From assembly GCF_009653635.1 (NCBI RefSeq), contig NZ_PPFD01000005.1, positions 486,394 through 550,393 of the forward strand: a stretch of DNA of 64,000 bases, given 5' to 3'. Below are positions 8,620 to 17,614 of the stretch, in pieces (the stretch's first letter is position 1; every line of letters begins with the position of its first letter). The notes beneath the pieces are model-generated. The model was given only the letters and a program-made list of their open reading frames with translations. It did not search any database and had not been told where the DNA came from. Origin of the DNA: Endozoicomonas sp. OPT23 (GTDB lineage Bacteria; Pseudomonadota; Gammaproteobacteria; Pseudomonadales; Endozoicomonadaceae). A program made the position numbers and the translations under genes.

Positions 8620-9569
8620 TTAGCTTTCACTTCTTTAGCTTTTATATCGTTAGCTTTCATATCAGTAACGGCAGGTCTTAGAACCATGGACTTGCCGGTT
8701 GCATCAAACTCAAGACCATACTTCTCTTTGATATATTCCTTTCTATCTGGCCTGGTCTGCATCCGAAACTGCTTCCAGCTACTCTCATCATCAATCATTC
8801 TTTTAATAACTTCTGCTACCTCAAGCGCCGGCTGCCCTTTTTTCAAGCCCTTTTCCAACGCCTTTCTAAAGCCTAGCCATTCAGTATGAAAATGATCAGG
8901 CAGGTTCTTATCGTCTGCTAACCAGGCTGACTTCTTTATCTCGGTTCTTGTATAACCAGGCTCTATCACCTGGCAATGCAAGTTCCATAACTGCCCGTCT
9001 GACTGTTTCATGGTTCCCAGATACCCTTCCAGTGCCGCACAAGCACCTTCAAGTCCAAACTTTGTTGCAGAGTAAGCATCCATCATAGGAATACCAAAAG
9101 CACCCGCCAAAGAACTTACGTTAATAATGCGGCCATAGTTATTCTTTCTCATAACAGGCAGAGCACGTTTCATTAACAACATGGGTCCTGTGAGATTAGC
9201 TTCAATTTGTCGCCTTATTTCATCATCTGGCAGTTCTTCTAAAGGTCCATAAACAGCCATTCCTGCGTTGTTGACTAAAACATCCAGCCGTCGCTCTTTC
9301 TTTCGAATGGTTTCAATGGCGGCCGTCATGCTTTCCGGACTGGTATGATTAAGATAAAGCATGGGAATACGCTCAATCATCTTTTCATCAGCCAGCATGG
9401 ACGTTCTATAAGTTCCATAGACACGGTACTGCTCAGGGTATTCTGCCAGCAAATTAACCAGCGCCTTGCCAATACCTTTGCTGGCTCCAGTGACCAGCAC
9501 AACTTTGGGCTGAGCCAGCAAGCATGGGCTCAATAGCAATAATAGAATTGAGACTATTGTTCTCTTCAT
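8613..9569 (-). CDS. Short-chain dehydrogenase/reductase with an N-terminal signal peptide
   Basis: A 318-residue classical SDR. The NAD(P)-binding motif TGASKGIG is at about residues 27-34, NNAG at about 98-101, and the catalytic YSATK about 65 residues later, with a Ser in the preceding INVSSLAG strand. Unusually, residues 1-19 (MKRTIVSILLLLLSPCLLA) form a signal-peptide-like segment directly before the Rossmann fold, suggesting export or membrane anchoring. SDRs are normally cytoplasmic. The C-terminus has a Lys-rich tail with repeated KA/ND-type units. The substrate is unknown. It is convergent with zntA, overlapping 7 bp, with no shared terminator. Confidence 0.78.
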   Translation of the reverse strand: MKRTIVSILLLLLSPCLLAQPKVVLVTGASKGIGKALVNLLAEYPEQYRVYGTYRTSMLADEKMIERIPMLYLNHTSPESMTAAIETIRKKERRLDVLVNNAGMAVYGPLEELPDDEIRRQIEANLTGPMLLMKRALPVMRKNNYGRIINVSSLAGAFGIPMMDAYSATKFGLEGACAALEGYLGTMKQSDGQLWNLHCQVIEPGYTRTEIKKSAWLADDKNLPDHFHTEWLGFRKALEKGLKKGQPALEVAEVIKRMIDDESSWKQFRMQTRPDRKEYIKEKYGLEFDATGKSMVLRPAVTDMKANDIKAKEVKANQ

Positions 9570-9835
9570 AATTACCGACAGCTCTCGAATGCCTGAAAAT
9601 TAGTTGTCGTAAGCAACCTGCTGGCAAGCCTTACTGGCTCATACTGAATCTTAGAACAGTAAAGCAGTTATGAATGATGGGACTGTTGAAAGTTGTAAAA
9701 GATCTTGATTGGATTTTCTAAACCAGATCTATCGTTCTATTAGTAGCCAGAGATATAAAGCAGGAATTAGCAGAACTACCATTGTCGGCTACCCTGTCTG
9801 TTAGCTTATGTTTGCTTCAGACAGAGTACCCTTCG

Positions 9836-10174
9836 ATGTTCATCAAACGTCTCATTCCTGCTCTGGCATTACTCAATTGTATGACCATGCCAGTTTTTGC
9901 TGACAGTGTTCCTGATATGGACAAAGTTGAAGCCCTGGTAAAAGACAGTGCTAACGAAGTTGGCTGTTACCACTATTTTGCAGTAACTCGCCAGACGCAG
10001 AAACAGAAGAAATATCAGGGTATTTTGAAACTGAGTGGCCTGTTGCACAAAATGGATGCAACAGAAACCAACTTTGCGATCGGATATGGTGTTGGCAAGA
10101 TTGAATACAGCCTTGCTGATAAACCACAACTGCGTAAAGCTGTATTCAAGAAGCTGGCCAGAAGCTGTAAATAA
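9836..10174 (+). CDS. Small secreted protein, unknown function
   Basis: A 112-residue product from the ATG at 9836. An in-frame TTG at 9782 would add 18 residues but would bury the signal peptide, so the ATG is preferred. Residues 1-22 (MFIKRLIPALALLNCMTMPVFA) look like a signal peptide cleaved at VFA-DS. The mature protein is about 90 residues, basic near its end, with two cysteines (VGCYHY and the terminal SCK) that could pair. No family is recognised. It is convergent with tnaA, with a shared hairpin terminator at 10198-10217. Confidence 0.55.
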   Translation: MFIKRLIPALALLNCMTMPVFADSVPDMDKVEALVKDSANEVGCYHYFAVTRQTQKQKKYQGILKLSGLLHKMDATETNFAIGYGVGKIEYSLADKPQLRKAVFKKLARSCK

Positions 10175-10197
10175 GAGGCTTTAAAAGTACCTGAAAA

Positions 10198-10217
10198 CCC
10201 AGGCTTCTTGGCCTGGG
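10198..10217. terminator. Bidirectional hairpin between the small secreted gene and tnaA
   Basis: CCCAGGC-TTCTTG-GCCTGGG is a perfect 7-bp stem. On the minus strand it is followed by TTTT, so it is the better terminator for tnaA. On the plus strand the following sequence is only mildly T-rich. Confidence 0.6.
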
Positions 10218-10242
10218 CTCTTACTCGATAATATATTTTGAG

Positions 10243-11634
10243 TTATTCGACAGGCTTTAATCGAGCGGTGAAATGTCTGAGTACAGGTGGCTCATAGTCA
10301 AACGTCAGGCCCTTGATACTTTCACGACGCTGATAAACAGATACCAAAGCATCAGCAACAAAATCCATATGATCATTAGTGTAAACACGCCGGGGAATAG
10401 TCAGCCTTAAAAACTCCATAGGTGAGTGTTTCTGTTTTCCTGTCTCTGGATCACGCCCCAGTAACAATGAGCCAATCTCTACGCCTCTGACACCGCTTTC
10501 CAGATAAAGCTCATTAGCCAGAGCATGGGCAGGGAACTGATCACCTGGAATATGAGGCAGCATCTTGCCAGCATCAACAAACACAGCATGACCGCCCGTA
10601 GGGTATTGAATAGGTACGCCACCTTCCCGCAGCCGCTCACCCAGATACTCTACCTGACCAATACGATAAGCCAGCATATTCTCATCCATGGCTTCGTCAA
10701 GACCGATGGCCAGTGCTTCCATATCTCTGCCCGCCAAGCCACCGTAGGTAACGAAACCTTCCATGGGAACACAGCGAATCTGGCAGGATCGGAACAACTC
10801 TTCATCGTCCCGAATACACAGCAAACCACCTATATTCACCATCGGGTCTTTTTTAGCAGACATGGTCAGCATATCGCCATAGCTGTACATCTCGGCAATG
10901 ATCTCGGGAATGCTTTTGTCCTGATAACCTTCTTCACGCTGTTTGATAAACCAAGCGTTTTCACAATAGCGAGCCGAATCAATCACAACAGGAATATTGT
11001 TTGCTCGAGCTATCTCACTAGCGGCCTTGATGTTTGCCATGGAGATCGGCTGTCCACCCGCACTGTTACAGGTAACGGTAACGATGATTGCAGCCACATT
11101 CTCTGCACCGTTTTCTTTGATGCCCTGCTCCAGAGCCGTCAGGTCAAAGTCACCTTTCCAGTCATACCAACTGGCCGTATCCAAAGCCATCGGCGTAAGG
11201 GTGTTGATCGCCTTGGCGCCATTCAATTCCACGTGGGCAGCAGTGGTATCAAAGTGATAGTTAGAAAAGAAAACTGGCTTATCGCCTTTCACTCGCTCAA
11301 TCAGGCAAGGGAAGAGCACCTGTTCCGCACCACGTCCCTGATGAGCAGGGATTACATACTGGTAATCGAAAATCTCTCTGGCTTTGCGTTCAAGGTTCTG
11401 GAAGTTGCGGCTACCGGCATAGGACTCATCGCCCATCATCAAGCCAGCCCATTGACGGTCACTCATAGCGCCAGTGCCAGAGTCTGTTAGCAGATCAATA
11501 TAAACATCTTCGCTGCTTAACAGAAAGGGGTTATAGCCCGCCTCTTCCAGAGCACTCTTCCGCTCCTCAGGAGAGGTCATACGGATAGGCTCAACCATCT
11601 TGATTCGAAACGGTGGTGGTAATATTTTTTTCAT
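10243..11634 (-). CDS. tnaA: Tryptophanase (TnaA)
   Basis: PLP enzyme splitting L-tryptophan to indole, pyruvate and ammonia. At 463 residues it has the usual length. Shared family motifs are [22 protein letters not shown] near the N-terminus, [13 protein letters not shown] AHQGRGAEQ (about 97-105), and MSAKKDPM with the PLP lysine (K261/K262). Tryptophanase rather than tyrosine phenol-lyase is indicated by FSNYHFDTT (Asp where TPL has Thr) and by the C-terminal block [22 protein letters not shown] followed by [17 protein letters not shown] TnaC-like leader peptide and promoter lie upstream. No tnaB permease is adjacent. Confidence 0.92.
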   Translation of the reverse strand: MKKILPPPFRIKMVEPIRMTSPEERKSALEEAGYNPFLLSSEDVYIDLLTDSGTGAMSDRQWAGLMMGDESYAGSRNFQNLERKAREIFDYQYVIPAHQGRGAEQVLFPCLIERVKGDKPVFFSNYHFDTTAAHVELNGAKAINTLTPMALDTASWYDWKGDFDLTALEQGIKENGAENVAAIIVTVTCNSAGGQPISMANIKAASEIARANNIPVVIDSARYCENAWFIKQREEGYQDKSIPEIIAEMYSYGDMLTMSAKKDPMVNIGGLLCIRDDEELFRSCQIRCVPMEGFVTYGGLAGRDMEALAIGLDEAMDENMLAYRIGQVEYLGERLREGGVPIQYPTGGHAVFVDAGKMLPHIPGDQFPAHALANELYLESGVRGVEIGSLLLGRDPETGKQKHSPMEFLRLTIPRRVYTNDHMDFVADALVSVYQRRESIKGLTFDYEPPVLRHFTARLKPVE

Positions 11635-11704
11635 TGTTCTGAGAATCCACTAAATCATAGAAATCCCTGCCCGGAAGCAGTCTAGTCAATAAGTCAGAGG
11701 GCTA

Positions 11705-11785
11705 TCAGAAATTGAGACGGGCAGCGGTACGTGATTGATCAATCACGTACCAAAAACTTATGCATGGTAGGGAAATCATTTTCAT
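11705..11785 (-). CDS. tnaC: TnaC-like tryptophanase leader peptide
   Basis: A 26-codon reading frame starting ATG AAA ATG and ending TGA TAG, 70 bp upstream of tnaA on the same strand. The decisive feature is WYVID at residues 12-16. E. coli TnaC has WFNID at exactly the same positions, and W12 and D16 are the residues needed for tryptophan-induced ribosome stalling. Just after the stop is AGCCCTCTG, resembling the boxA/rut-proximal sequence that follows E. coli tnaC. The usual C-terminal proline is absent here (ending L-N-F). No strong SD is visible. Codons 12-20 lie in a perfect 26-bp palindrome. The family match is inferred from these residues and position. Confidence 0.72.
   Translation of the reverse strand: MKMISLPCISFWYVIDQSRTAARLNF
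11726..11751. repeat. Perfect 26-bp palindrome inside the tnaC leader
   Basis: GGTACGTGATTGA followed by its exact reverse complement, centred on GATC. It covers codons 12-20 of the leader peptide. The GTGA and TCAC arms are 8 bp apart rather than 6, so it is not a standard CRP site. In RNA it would fold into an almost loopless hairpin. Confidence 0.9.
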
Positions 11786-11846
11786 AACGGTCGTTTTACA
11801 ACTCGGATCAGGACTGTTTTTGTTATGTTTTTTCGTTCGTGACTGC

Positions 11847-11876
11847 TTTATAGCAACCATAGCCCAACTATTTCAA
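11847..11876 (-). promoter_or_regulatory. Probable sigma-70 promoter of tnaC-tnaA
   Basis: On the minus strand TTGAAA (11871-11876) and TATAAA (11847-11852) are separated by 18 bp, close to consensus. Transcription would start near 11840, giving a 5' leader of about 55 nt before tnaC. No second promoter is needed for tnaA. Confidence 0.6.
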
Positions 11877-11885
11877 AGCTGGGTC

Positions 11886-11908
11886 AGCCCGTCAAGGTTT
11901 ACGGGCTG
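11886..11908 (-). terminator. Weak hairpin after the HAD hydrolase gene
   Basis: AGCCCG-N11-CGGGCT, a 6-bp stem 43 bp past the HAD stop. There is no clean T-run on the minus strand, so it may be only a weak or rho-assisted terminator. Confidence 0.3.
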
Positions 11909-11950
11909 TATTTGATGAAGGCTCAGCCCTGGGGGGACGTTTTCAATTAG

Positions 11951-12607
11951 CTACTGTGGAAACAGTGACTCCAACTGAACATCCATATAGTCAGAAATAT
12001 TAAACAGTGTTTCTTTCAATTCGGCACTTTGATGGGTCGTCGTTACACCGATGACCTTGGCTCCGGACGCTACGCCAGCCTTGATGCCGGCCAGAGAGTC
12101 CTCAAACACCAGGCTCTGATGTGGTTCAACGCCAAGCTTTACCATACAAAGTTGATAGATTTGCGGGTCCGGCTTACCCCGTTCAATCATGCCCTGATGC
12201 ACCAGCGCATCAAACATGTCGCGAATACCCAGGCCATCAATAATAAAGTCCATATTGGACACAGGAGCAGACGTACCCACCGCCAGTTTGAAGCCCGCTT
12301 TTTTCAACAGTTTAAGGAAGTCTCTCAGACCATTCAGTGGACGCAGGTGATGTTCATAGAGGTCACGGAACATTTTTTCTTTTTCTTCACCGAGAGCAAT
12401 CACCTCTTCTTCGGACAGCTGTTGTCCAAACATCATACGCATCAGTTCAGAGTTCACCCGCCCTGATATACGACGGTTGTAATCGCTGTCAGAAAGTTCC
12501 ATACCATGACGCTTTAAAAACAGCTGCCAGGCTTTACGATGAAAGTCATTATTATCAACAATAACACCGTCCATATCGAACAGCGCAGCTTTCAGGGACT
12601 CAGGCAT
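11951..12607 (-). CDS. HAD-superfamily hydrolase, beta-phosphoglucomutase-like
   Basis: Cytoplasmic phosphohydrolase or phosphomutase of HAD subfamily I, about 218 residues from the ATG at 12607. A GGAG lies upstream; a longer frame to 12685 adds an unlikely tail. HAD motif I is FDMDGVIVDN near residue 10, with the DMDGVIVD nucleophile-acid pair. Motif II is VGTSAP. Motifs III/IV are RGKPDPQIY and VFEDSLAGIKAGVASGAKVIGVTT. A small helical cap starting FHRKAWQLFLKRHG points to the beta-phosphoglucomutase / sugar-phosphatase group. The substrate cannot be told from sequence. It stands alone between tnaA and tdh. Confidence 0.82.
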   Translation of the reverse strand: MPESLKAALFDMDGVIVDNNDFHRKAWQLFLKRHGMELSDSDYNRRISGRVNSELMRMMFGQQLSEEEVIALGEEKEKMFRDLYEHHLRPLNGLRDFLKLLKKAGFKLAVGTSAPVSNMDFIIDGLGIRDMFDALVHQGMIERGKPDPQIYQLCMVKLGVEPHQSLVFEDSLAGIKAGVASGAKVIGVTTTHQSAELKETLFNISDYMDVQLESLFPQ

Positions 12608-12752
12608 CAGACGTTTTTTCTCCGGTATTTTCAGGATAATCCGCTCTACAGAGTTTACTCTGAGAGAGCAATTCCAGACCGACATAAGTGGTCAATATAG
12701 TGCAGTTGGCGGCTAATTTATTGCTTTTTTTACTCGTAAAAAAGATAGACAT

Positions 12753-12787
12753 AAAAAAACGCTGATTTCACTAATGAAAGCAGCGCT
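12753..12787 (-). terminator. Rho-independent terminator of kbl-tdh
   Basis: On the minus strand GCGCTGCTTTCA pairs with TGAAATCAGCG (one mismatch) and is followed by seven T. It lies about 58 bp past the tdh stop and is a strong intrinsic terminator. Confidence 0.85.
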
Positions 12788-12844
12788 TCTGAGAATGTTG
12801 ACTGGAGCTATCTGCTTCAATCAATAATCAACTCTATTTAAGGA

Positions 12845-13870
12845 TCAGGTCCAGTCAAGAATCACTTTGCCGGACTGACCGGAGCCCATGATTTCAAAAC
12901 CTTTCTCGAAGTCGTCCACACTCATGCGGTGAGTAATAACCGGAGAAATATCCAGACCGGACTGCAGCATGCTGGTCATCTTATACCAGGTTTCATACAT
13001 CTCACGACCATAGATACCCTTGATCACCAGACCTTTGAAGATGACCTGGTTCCAGTCAATGGTGGTATCGCTGGAAGGAATACCCAGCAGAGACACCTTA
13101 CCGCCGTAGTTCATCGCTTCCAGCATCTGCTGGAACGCACGACCATTACCAGACATTTCCAGGCCAACGTCAAAGCCTTCGACCATGCCCAGATCTTTCA
13201 TGACTTCCGGCAGCTCTTCCTTAGCCACGTTAACTGCATGGGTTGCCCCCATCTTGCGAGCCAGATCCAGACGGTATTCGTTAACGTCAGTAATAACGAC
13301 GTTTCGAGCACCTGCATGCTTGCAGATGGCTACGGCCATAATACCGATAGGACCAGCACCGGTGATCAGTACATCTTCACCGACCAGATCAAAGGACAGC
13401 GCGGTGTGAACCGCGTTACCAAATGGGTCAAAGATAGACGCCAGGTCATCGCTGATATCATCAGGAATAGGGAAAGCATTGGTGGCCGGAATGCAGAGGT
13501 ATTCTGCGAAGGCACCTTCACGGTTCACGCCTACACCAACGGTAAAGTTACACAGGTGACGACGACCGGCACGACAGTTACGGCAATGTCCGCAAGTAAT
13601 GTGGCCTTCACCGGAAACACGCTGGCCGATTTCAAAACCACGAACACCATCGCCCATCTCAACGATTTCACCGATGAACTCATGGCCTACATGCATGCCA
13701 ACCGGAATAGTCTTCTGTGACCACTCATCCCAGTTATAAATGTGCATGTCCGTTCCGCAGATGGCCGTCTTACGGATCTTGATCAGAACATCGTTGTAGC
13801 CTGGTTCAGGCCTGGACTTTTCAGCCATCCAGATGCCTTTTTCGGCTTTCAGTTTTGCCAGGGTTTTCAT
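12845..13870 (-). CDS. tdh: L-threonine 3-dehydrogenase (Tdh)
   Basis: NAD-dependent zinc dehydrogenase oxidising L-threonine to 2-amino-3-ketobutyrate, which Kbl then cleaves. At 341 residues it is the same length as the E. coli enzyme. Catalytic-zinc C38 sits in [15 protein letters not shown], and GHE follows at about 62-64. The structural zinc cysteines are C93, C96, C99 and C107 in [15 protein letters not shown]. The coenzyme-binding motif GAGPIGIMA and the [11 protein letters not shown] segment are also typical. It is encoded 146 bp downstream of kbl on the same strand, in the classical kbl-tdh order, and ends at a strong terminator. Confidence 0.96.
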   Translation of the reverse strand: MKTLAKLKAEKGIWMAEKSRPEPGYNDVLIKIRKTAICGTDMHIYNWDEWSQKTIPVGMHVGHEFIGEIVEMGDGVRGFEIGQRVSGEGHITCGHCRNCRAGRRHLCNFTVGVGVNREGAFAEYLCIPATNAFPIPDDISDDLASIFDPFGNAVHTALSFDLVGEDVLITGAGPIGIMAVAICKHAGARNVVITDVNEYRLDLARKMGATHAVNVAKEELPEVMKDLGMVEGFDVGLEMSGNGRAFQQMLEAMNYGGKVSLLGIPSSDTTIDWNQVIFKGLVIKGIYGREMYETWYKMTSMLQSGLDISPVITHRMSVDDFEKGFEIMGSGQSGKVILDWT

Positions 13871-14016
13871 TACGAAATCTTTTACCTGCTTGTATGAAAA
13901 TGACTGCTACTCAATTGTGTCGGCAGCAACCACCTACTACTCATAACTTTGCCAGCATAGTGAGATCTTCACAATGCCGGCAATTCATTCAGGAGGTTCT
14001 CAGGTGGACTCTCTGA

Positions 14017-15216
14017 TTAAGAGATCACACCCAGCTCACGACCAATCTTGGCGAAAGCAGCAATAACCTTTTCCATATGTTCCTTGCTGTGCGCCGCAGA
14101 CATCTGGGTACGAATGCGAGCCGCGCCCTTCGGTACTACAGGGAAGGAGAAACCTACTACATAGATGCCTTCCTGAAGCATTCGTTCCGAAAATTCTGCT
14201 GCCAGAGGCGCTTCACCCAGCATAACCGGAATAATGGCGTGATCCTTACCAGACAGGGTAAAGCCCAGTTTTTCCATTTCGGTACGGAAGAATGCAGAGT
14301 TATCACGCAGTTTCTGGCGCAGGGCTCCGCCGGTTTCCAGCATGTCCAGAACCTTGATCGAGGCGCTGGCAATGGTTGGGCACAGAGTATTAGAGAACAG
14401 GTATGGACGGGAGCGGTTACGCAGCCAGTCGATGATTTCCGGATGACGGGAAGCCGTGTAACCACCGGAAGCACCGCCGAGCGCCTTACCCAGAGTACCG
14501 GTAATAATGTCAACACGATCCATCACGCCACAGTGTTCATGAGTACCACGGCCTTCTTGGCCAACGAAGCCTACGGCGTGGGAATCATCAACCATCACCA
14601 TGGCATCGTACTTGTCAGCCAGATCACAGACACTTTCCAGATTGGCGATCACGCCATCCATTGAGAAAACACCGTCAGTAGCAATCAGCTTATAGCGGGC
14701 ACCAGCTTCAGTGGCAGCTTTCAGCTGCGCTTCCAGGTCAGCCATATCATTGTTGGCGTAACGGAAACGCTTGGCCTTGCACAGACGTACACCATCAATG
14801 ATGCTGGCGTGGTTCAGAGAATCACTGATGATGGCATCTTCAGGACCCAGCAGGGTTTCGAACAGGCCAGCATTAGCGTCAAAGCAGGAAGAGTAAAGAA
14901 TGGTGTCTTCCATACCCAGAAATTCGGAAATGCGCTTTTCCAGATCTTTATGAACGTCCTGGGTACCGCAGATAAAACGTACGGAAGCCATGCCGTAACC
15001 GTATTTATCCAGCGCCAGTTTTCCCGCTTCAATCAGCTCGGGCGCATTGGCCAGACCAAGATAGTTGTTGGCGCAAAAGTTAATAACTTGCTCACCGGTG
15101 GTTACGGTGATATCCGCCTGCTGCTGGGAATTAATAATCCGTTCGGATTTATACAGACCTTCGGTCTTCAGCTCTTCCAGCTGCTCACGCAGTCCAGCGT
15201 AAAAATCGGCTTTCAT
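14017..15216 (-). CDS. kbl: 2-amino-3-ketobutyrate CoA ligase (Kbl)
   Basis: PLP enzyme that cleaves 2-amino-3-ketobutyrate with CoA to glycine and acetyl-CoA. The ATG at 15216, preceded by GGAG, gives 399 residues, nearly the E. coli length. The frame remains open upstream to 15312, but that extension has no family match. The PLP lysine is K244 in [24 protein letters not shown] (about 210-219), [12 protein letters not shown] and the C-terminal [14 protein letters not shown] are conserved. Together with Tdh it forms the two-step threonine degradation route. Confidence 0.95.
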   Translation of the reverse strand: MKADFYAGLREQLEELKTEGLYKSERIINSQQQADITVTTGEQVINFCANNYLGLANAPELIEAGKLALDKYGYGMASVRFICGTQDVHKDLEKRISEFLGMEDTILYSSCFDANAGLFETLLGPEDAIISDSLNHASIIDGVRLCKAKRFRYANNDMADLEAQLKAATEAGARYKLIATDGVFSMDGVIANLESVCDLADKYDAMVMVDDSHAVGFVGQEGRGTHEHCGVMDRVDIITGTLGKALGGASGGYTASRHPEIIDWLRNRSRPYLFSNTLCPTIASASIKVLDMLETGGALRQKLRDNSAFFRTEMEKLGFTLSGKDHAIIPVMLGEAPLAAEFSERMLQEGIYVVGFSFPVVPKGAARIRTQMSAAHSKEHMEKVIAAFAKIGRELGVIS

Positions 15217-15462
15217 TTCAGCTCCGCAAGAAGTGAAAAAGTAGGTGAATGAACACCCAATTGTAGATGAAGCGCAATAGTGAAGTAGTAACCCTCTGTG
15301 CTGTACCAGCATTTGTACTTATTTTCACCAGATAAGAACATTTATTACAAGAAATTCACTCTTTTGAAACAGGAAGTAGTCGCAACCGGCCTGTTGGAAC
15401 TTTCTCAAATCACATAAGTCATATACCTCCAGCTATTTCATTAATTAAAAGAGAGCGAACAC

Positions 15463-15894
15463 GTGAGAAACATATTAAGAAAAGCTTGTATGGCAAGCCT
15501 GTTGCCTTTTACTGCACTCTGCTCAATAACAGCATCAGCTGATTCCGTAACTCTTGATTTGGATAGTACGTCTCACTTCAATACAAAATGCTCATACAAT
15601 GTTTCTATGAAAGAAACCGGTTTCACCACTCCAGTTCCGCATGTCCATGAAAAAGAGCTGGTTTTAAATCCACTAATTAAGCTGTATTACGTTAATAACA
15701 CCATAGATGAAGGCATGCCATCTGAAGGGATGAAGGAAATGATGATGGTCATTCCTTATGATAAGAAGGGGAGTGGCATTGTTGAGCAGCCAATGTCAGT
15801 AATAGATGAGAATGGAGGTGTAGACTACAGCGCTCCCCCCATCCTGTTCAAAAAAGGAGACTACGAAATTACAGAGCATCACTGTAATCCGTAA
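15463..15894 (+). CDS. Small secreted protein, unknown function
   Basis: A 143-residue protein starting at GTG. The next in-frame ATG (residue 10) would remove the basic N-region of the signal peptide, so GTG is preferred. Residues 1-27 read as a signal peptide with cleavage after SADS or ASA. The mature part has two cysteines, one early (TKCSYN) and one at the very end (HHCNP), which could link the termini. Other features are FTTPVPHVHEKEL and a Met/Gly/Glu-rich middle. No family is recognised. It stands alone between divergent kbl and convergent cysN. Confidence 0.55.
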   Translation: MRNILRKACMASLLPFTALCSITASADSVTLDLDSTSHFNTKCSYNVSMKETGFTTPVPHVHEKELVLNPLIKLYYVNNTIDEGMPSEGMKEMMMVIPYDKKGSGIVEQPMSVIDENGGVDYSAPPILFKKGDYEITEHHCNP

Positions 15895-15927
15895 AGCCTA
15901 GAGTTTTCTCCCCGGTTAAAACCAAAA

Positions 15928-15964
15928 CAGCTGGAAAGAATACTCAATAGATTCTTTCCAGCTG
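15928..15964 (-). terminator. Rho-independent terminator of cysD-cysN
   Basis: CAGCTGGAAAGAAT, a 9-nt loop, then its exact complement: a 14-bp perfect stem. On the minus strand it is followed by TTTTGGTTTT, so it mainly ends the cysDN transcript. It may also stop the convergent secreted gene. Confidence 0.8.
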
Positions 15965-15997
15965 GATATGTTTAACCAATAAAGTTTTTTTTAAACT

Positions 15998-17614
15998 TTA
16001 TTCAGCCAACTCTTTAATCAGCTGTGGTAACTCGCTTACCTGATTCAAACTGAACAAAGTCTGCTCTGCCAAAGACTCACTGTTAGCCTGATCAAGCAGA
16101 ACGACCAACCCGGCTTTATTCAACGCTGACACCTGAACAGCGATTTGTTCAGAGCAGTCGCTTAACTGAACAGCCAGAATACCGGCATCAAACAGTTCGC
16201 GTTCAACCAGATCAAGATTCAAGTCAGAACTCACGGAAATTGTTGCTGCTTTATGACCAAGACGACTGGCTCGCTCAGTATCTGATACTGGCTCAAGCTT
16301 GCGACTGGCATCAGCCTGACCTTCAATCATACCTGCGGCAACAGTGGCGTTGGTCAGTCGATCGATGACAATGAAGGCACCAGTCTGGCGGTTATTGCCA
16401 TAAGGATCAAAAGCTACTGGCTGAGTCAGTGACAGTTCACAGGACGCAATCTCGTTCAGAGCCAGTTCATCGGCCTGATGCTTTTCCATAGTGTTGACAT
16501 CAACACGATGGTTAATCGCAGCAAAACTGCCCGCGACCTTGGCTGAAGCAAACTTCACCAGGTACTGTTTACCCGGTTTCATGGCCTGCTCTGCCATCCA
16601 GACGACACTGGCATTCAGACGACTGGACACCGGAATATCATCTTCCGCTTTGACCAGCATATCGCCACGGCTGATATCGATTTCGTCTTTCAGAGTCAGG
16701 GTGACTGCCTGGCCGGCAAAGCCTTTATCAAGATCACCATCAAAGGTAACAATACGATCAACGTCACTTTCCAGACCGGAAGGCAGAACCTTTACCCGAT
16801 CACCCGGCTTAACGATGCCGGAAGCAATGGTTCCGGAGAAACCACGGAAATCGAGATTCGGACGGTTAACGTACTGTACTGGCAGACGGAAGTCGTCCAG
16901 ATTACGATCATTGGCCACTTCAACAGTTTCCAGCACTTCCATCAGCGTCTGGCCAGTGTACCAATCCGCCTGAGAACTGCGATTAACTACGTTGTCGCCT
17001 TCCAGAGCCGAGATAGGCACAAACTTCACATCACCCAGATCCAGTGATTCAGCAAAATTCAGATACTGGTTTCGAATCTCTTCAAAACGTTCCTGACTGA
17101 AACCCACCAGATCCATTTTGTTGATGGCTACAACCAGATGCTTGATGCCCAGCAGGCTGGCGATATAAGTATGGCGACGAGTCTGAGTCAGCACACCTTC
17201 ACGGGCGTCGATCAGAATAATCGCCAGATCACAGGTAGATGCGCCTGTAGCCATGTTGCGGGTGTACTGCTCGTGCCCCGGAGTATCAGCAATAATGTAT
17301 TTGCGCGACTCGGTGGAGAAGTAACGGTAGGCAACATCAATGGTAATGCCTTGCTCACGTTCTGCCGCAAGGCCGTCCACCAGCAGTGCAAGGTCAATCT
17401 TCTCACCTTGAGTACCAACCCGCTTACTGTCATTTTCAATAGCGGCCAACTGGTCTTCAGCAATCATACTGGTGTCGTGCAGCAGACGACCGATCAGCGT
17501 GCTTTTACCGTCATCGACACTGCCGCAAGTCAAAAACCTGAGAATCTCTTTTTGCTCGTGACGACGCAGGTATTCCTGAATGTCGCTGGCAATCAAATCC
17601 GACTGGTGACTCAT
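15998..17614 (-). CDS. cysN: Sulfate adenylyltransferase GTPase subunit (CysN) with a degenerate C-terminal extension
   Basis: GTP-driven subunit of ATP sulfurylase; with CysD it makes adenylylsulfate (APS) from sulfate and ATP. G-domain motifs are GSVDDGKST (about 31-39), [10 protein letters not shown] and NKMD, followed by EF-Tu-like beta-barrel domains. At 538 residues it is longer than plain CysN (about 475) and shorter than CysNC fusions (about 630). The last 90 residues (from [10 protein letters not shown]) keep ends like an APS kinase (a [17 protein letters not shown] segment and a NKAGLVVLL strand) but have no P-loop, so this looks like a vestigial CysC domain (inference). cysD overlaps by one base (TGATG), so the two are translationally coupled. 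Confidence 0.93.
   Translation of the reverse strand: MSHQSDLIASDIQEYLRRHEQKEILRFLTCGSVDDGKSTLIGRLLHDTSMIAEDQLAAIENDSKRVGTQGEKIDLALLVDGLAAEREQGITIDVAYRYFSTESRKYIIADTPGHEQYTRNMATGASTCDLAIILIDAREGVLTQTRRHTYIASLLGIKHLVVAINKMDLVGFSQERFEEIRNQYLNFAESLDLGDVKFVPISALEGDNVVNRSSQADWYTGQTLMEVLETVEVANDRNLDDFRLPVQYVNRPNLDFRGFSGTIASGIVKPGDRVKVLPSGLESDVDRIVTFDGDLDKGFAGQAVTLTLKDEIDISRGDMLVKAEDDIPVSSRLNASVVWMAEQAMKPGKQYLVKFASAKVAGSFAAINHRVDVNTMEKHQADELALNEIASCELSLTQPVAFDPYGNNRQTGAFIVIDRLTNATVAAGMIEGQADASRKLEPVSDTERASRLGHKAATISVSSDLNLDLVERELFDAGILAVQLSDCSEQIAVQVSALNKAGLVVLLDQANSESLAEQTLFSLNQVSELPQLIKELAE

Noticed and set aside
10525..11490. 321-codon open frame antisense to tnaA
   Set aside because: Mirrors tnaA; no signal, motif or ribosome site. 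Shadow.
10243..11634. Tyrosine phenol-lyase instead of tryptophanase
   Set aside because: FSNYHFDTT has Asp where TPL has Thr, and the C-terminal block and the TnaC-like leader favour tryptophanase.
11726..11751. Palindrome before tnaA as a CRP or FNR site
   Set aside because: GTGA and TCAC are 8 bp apart instead of 6, and the FNR half-site spacing does not fit. It also lies inside the transcribed leader, downstream of the likely promoter.
12929..13720. 263-codon open frame antisense to tdh
   Set aside because: Same reason: a mirror of a confirmed gene with low-complexity composition.
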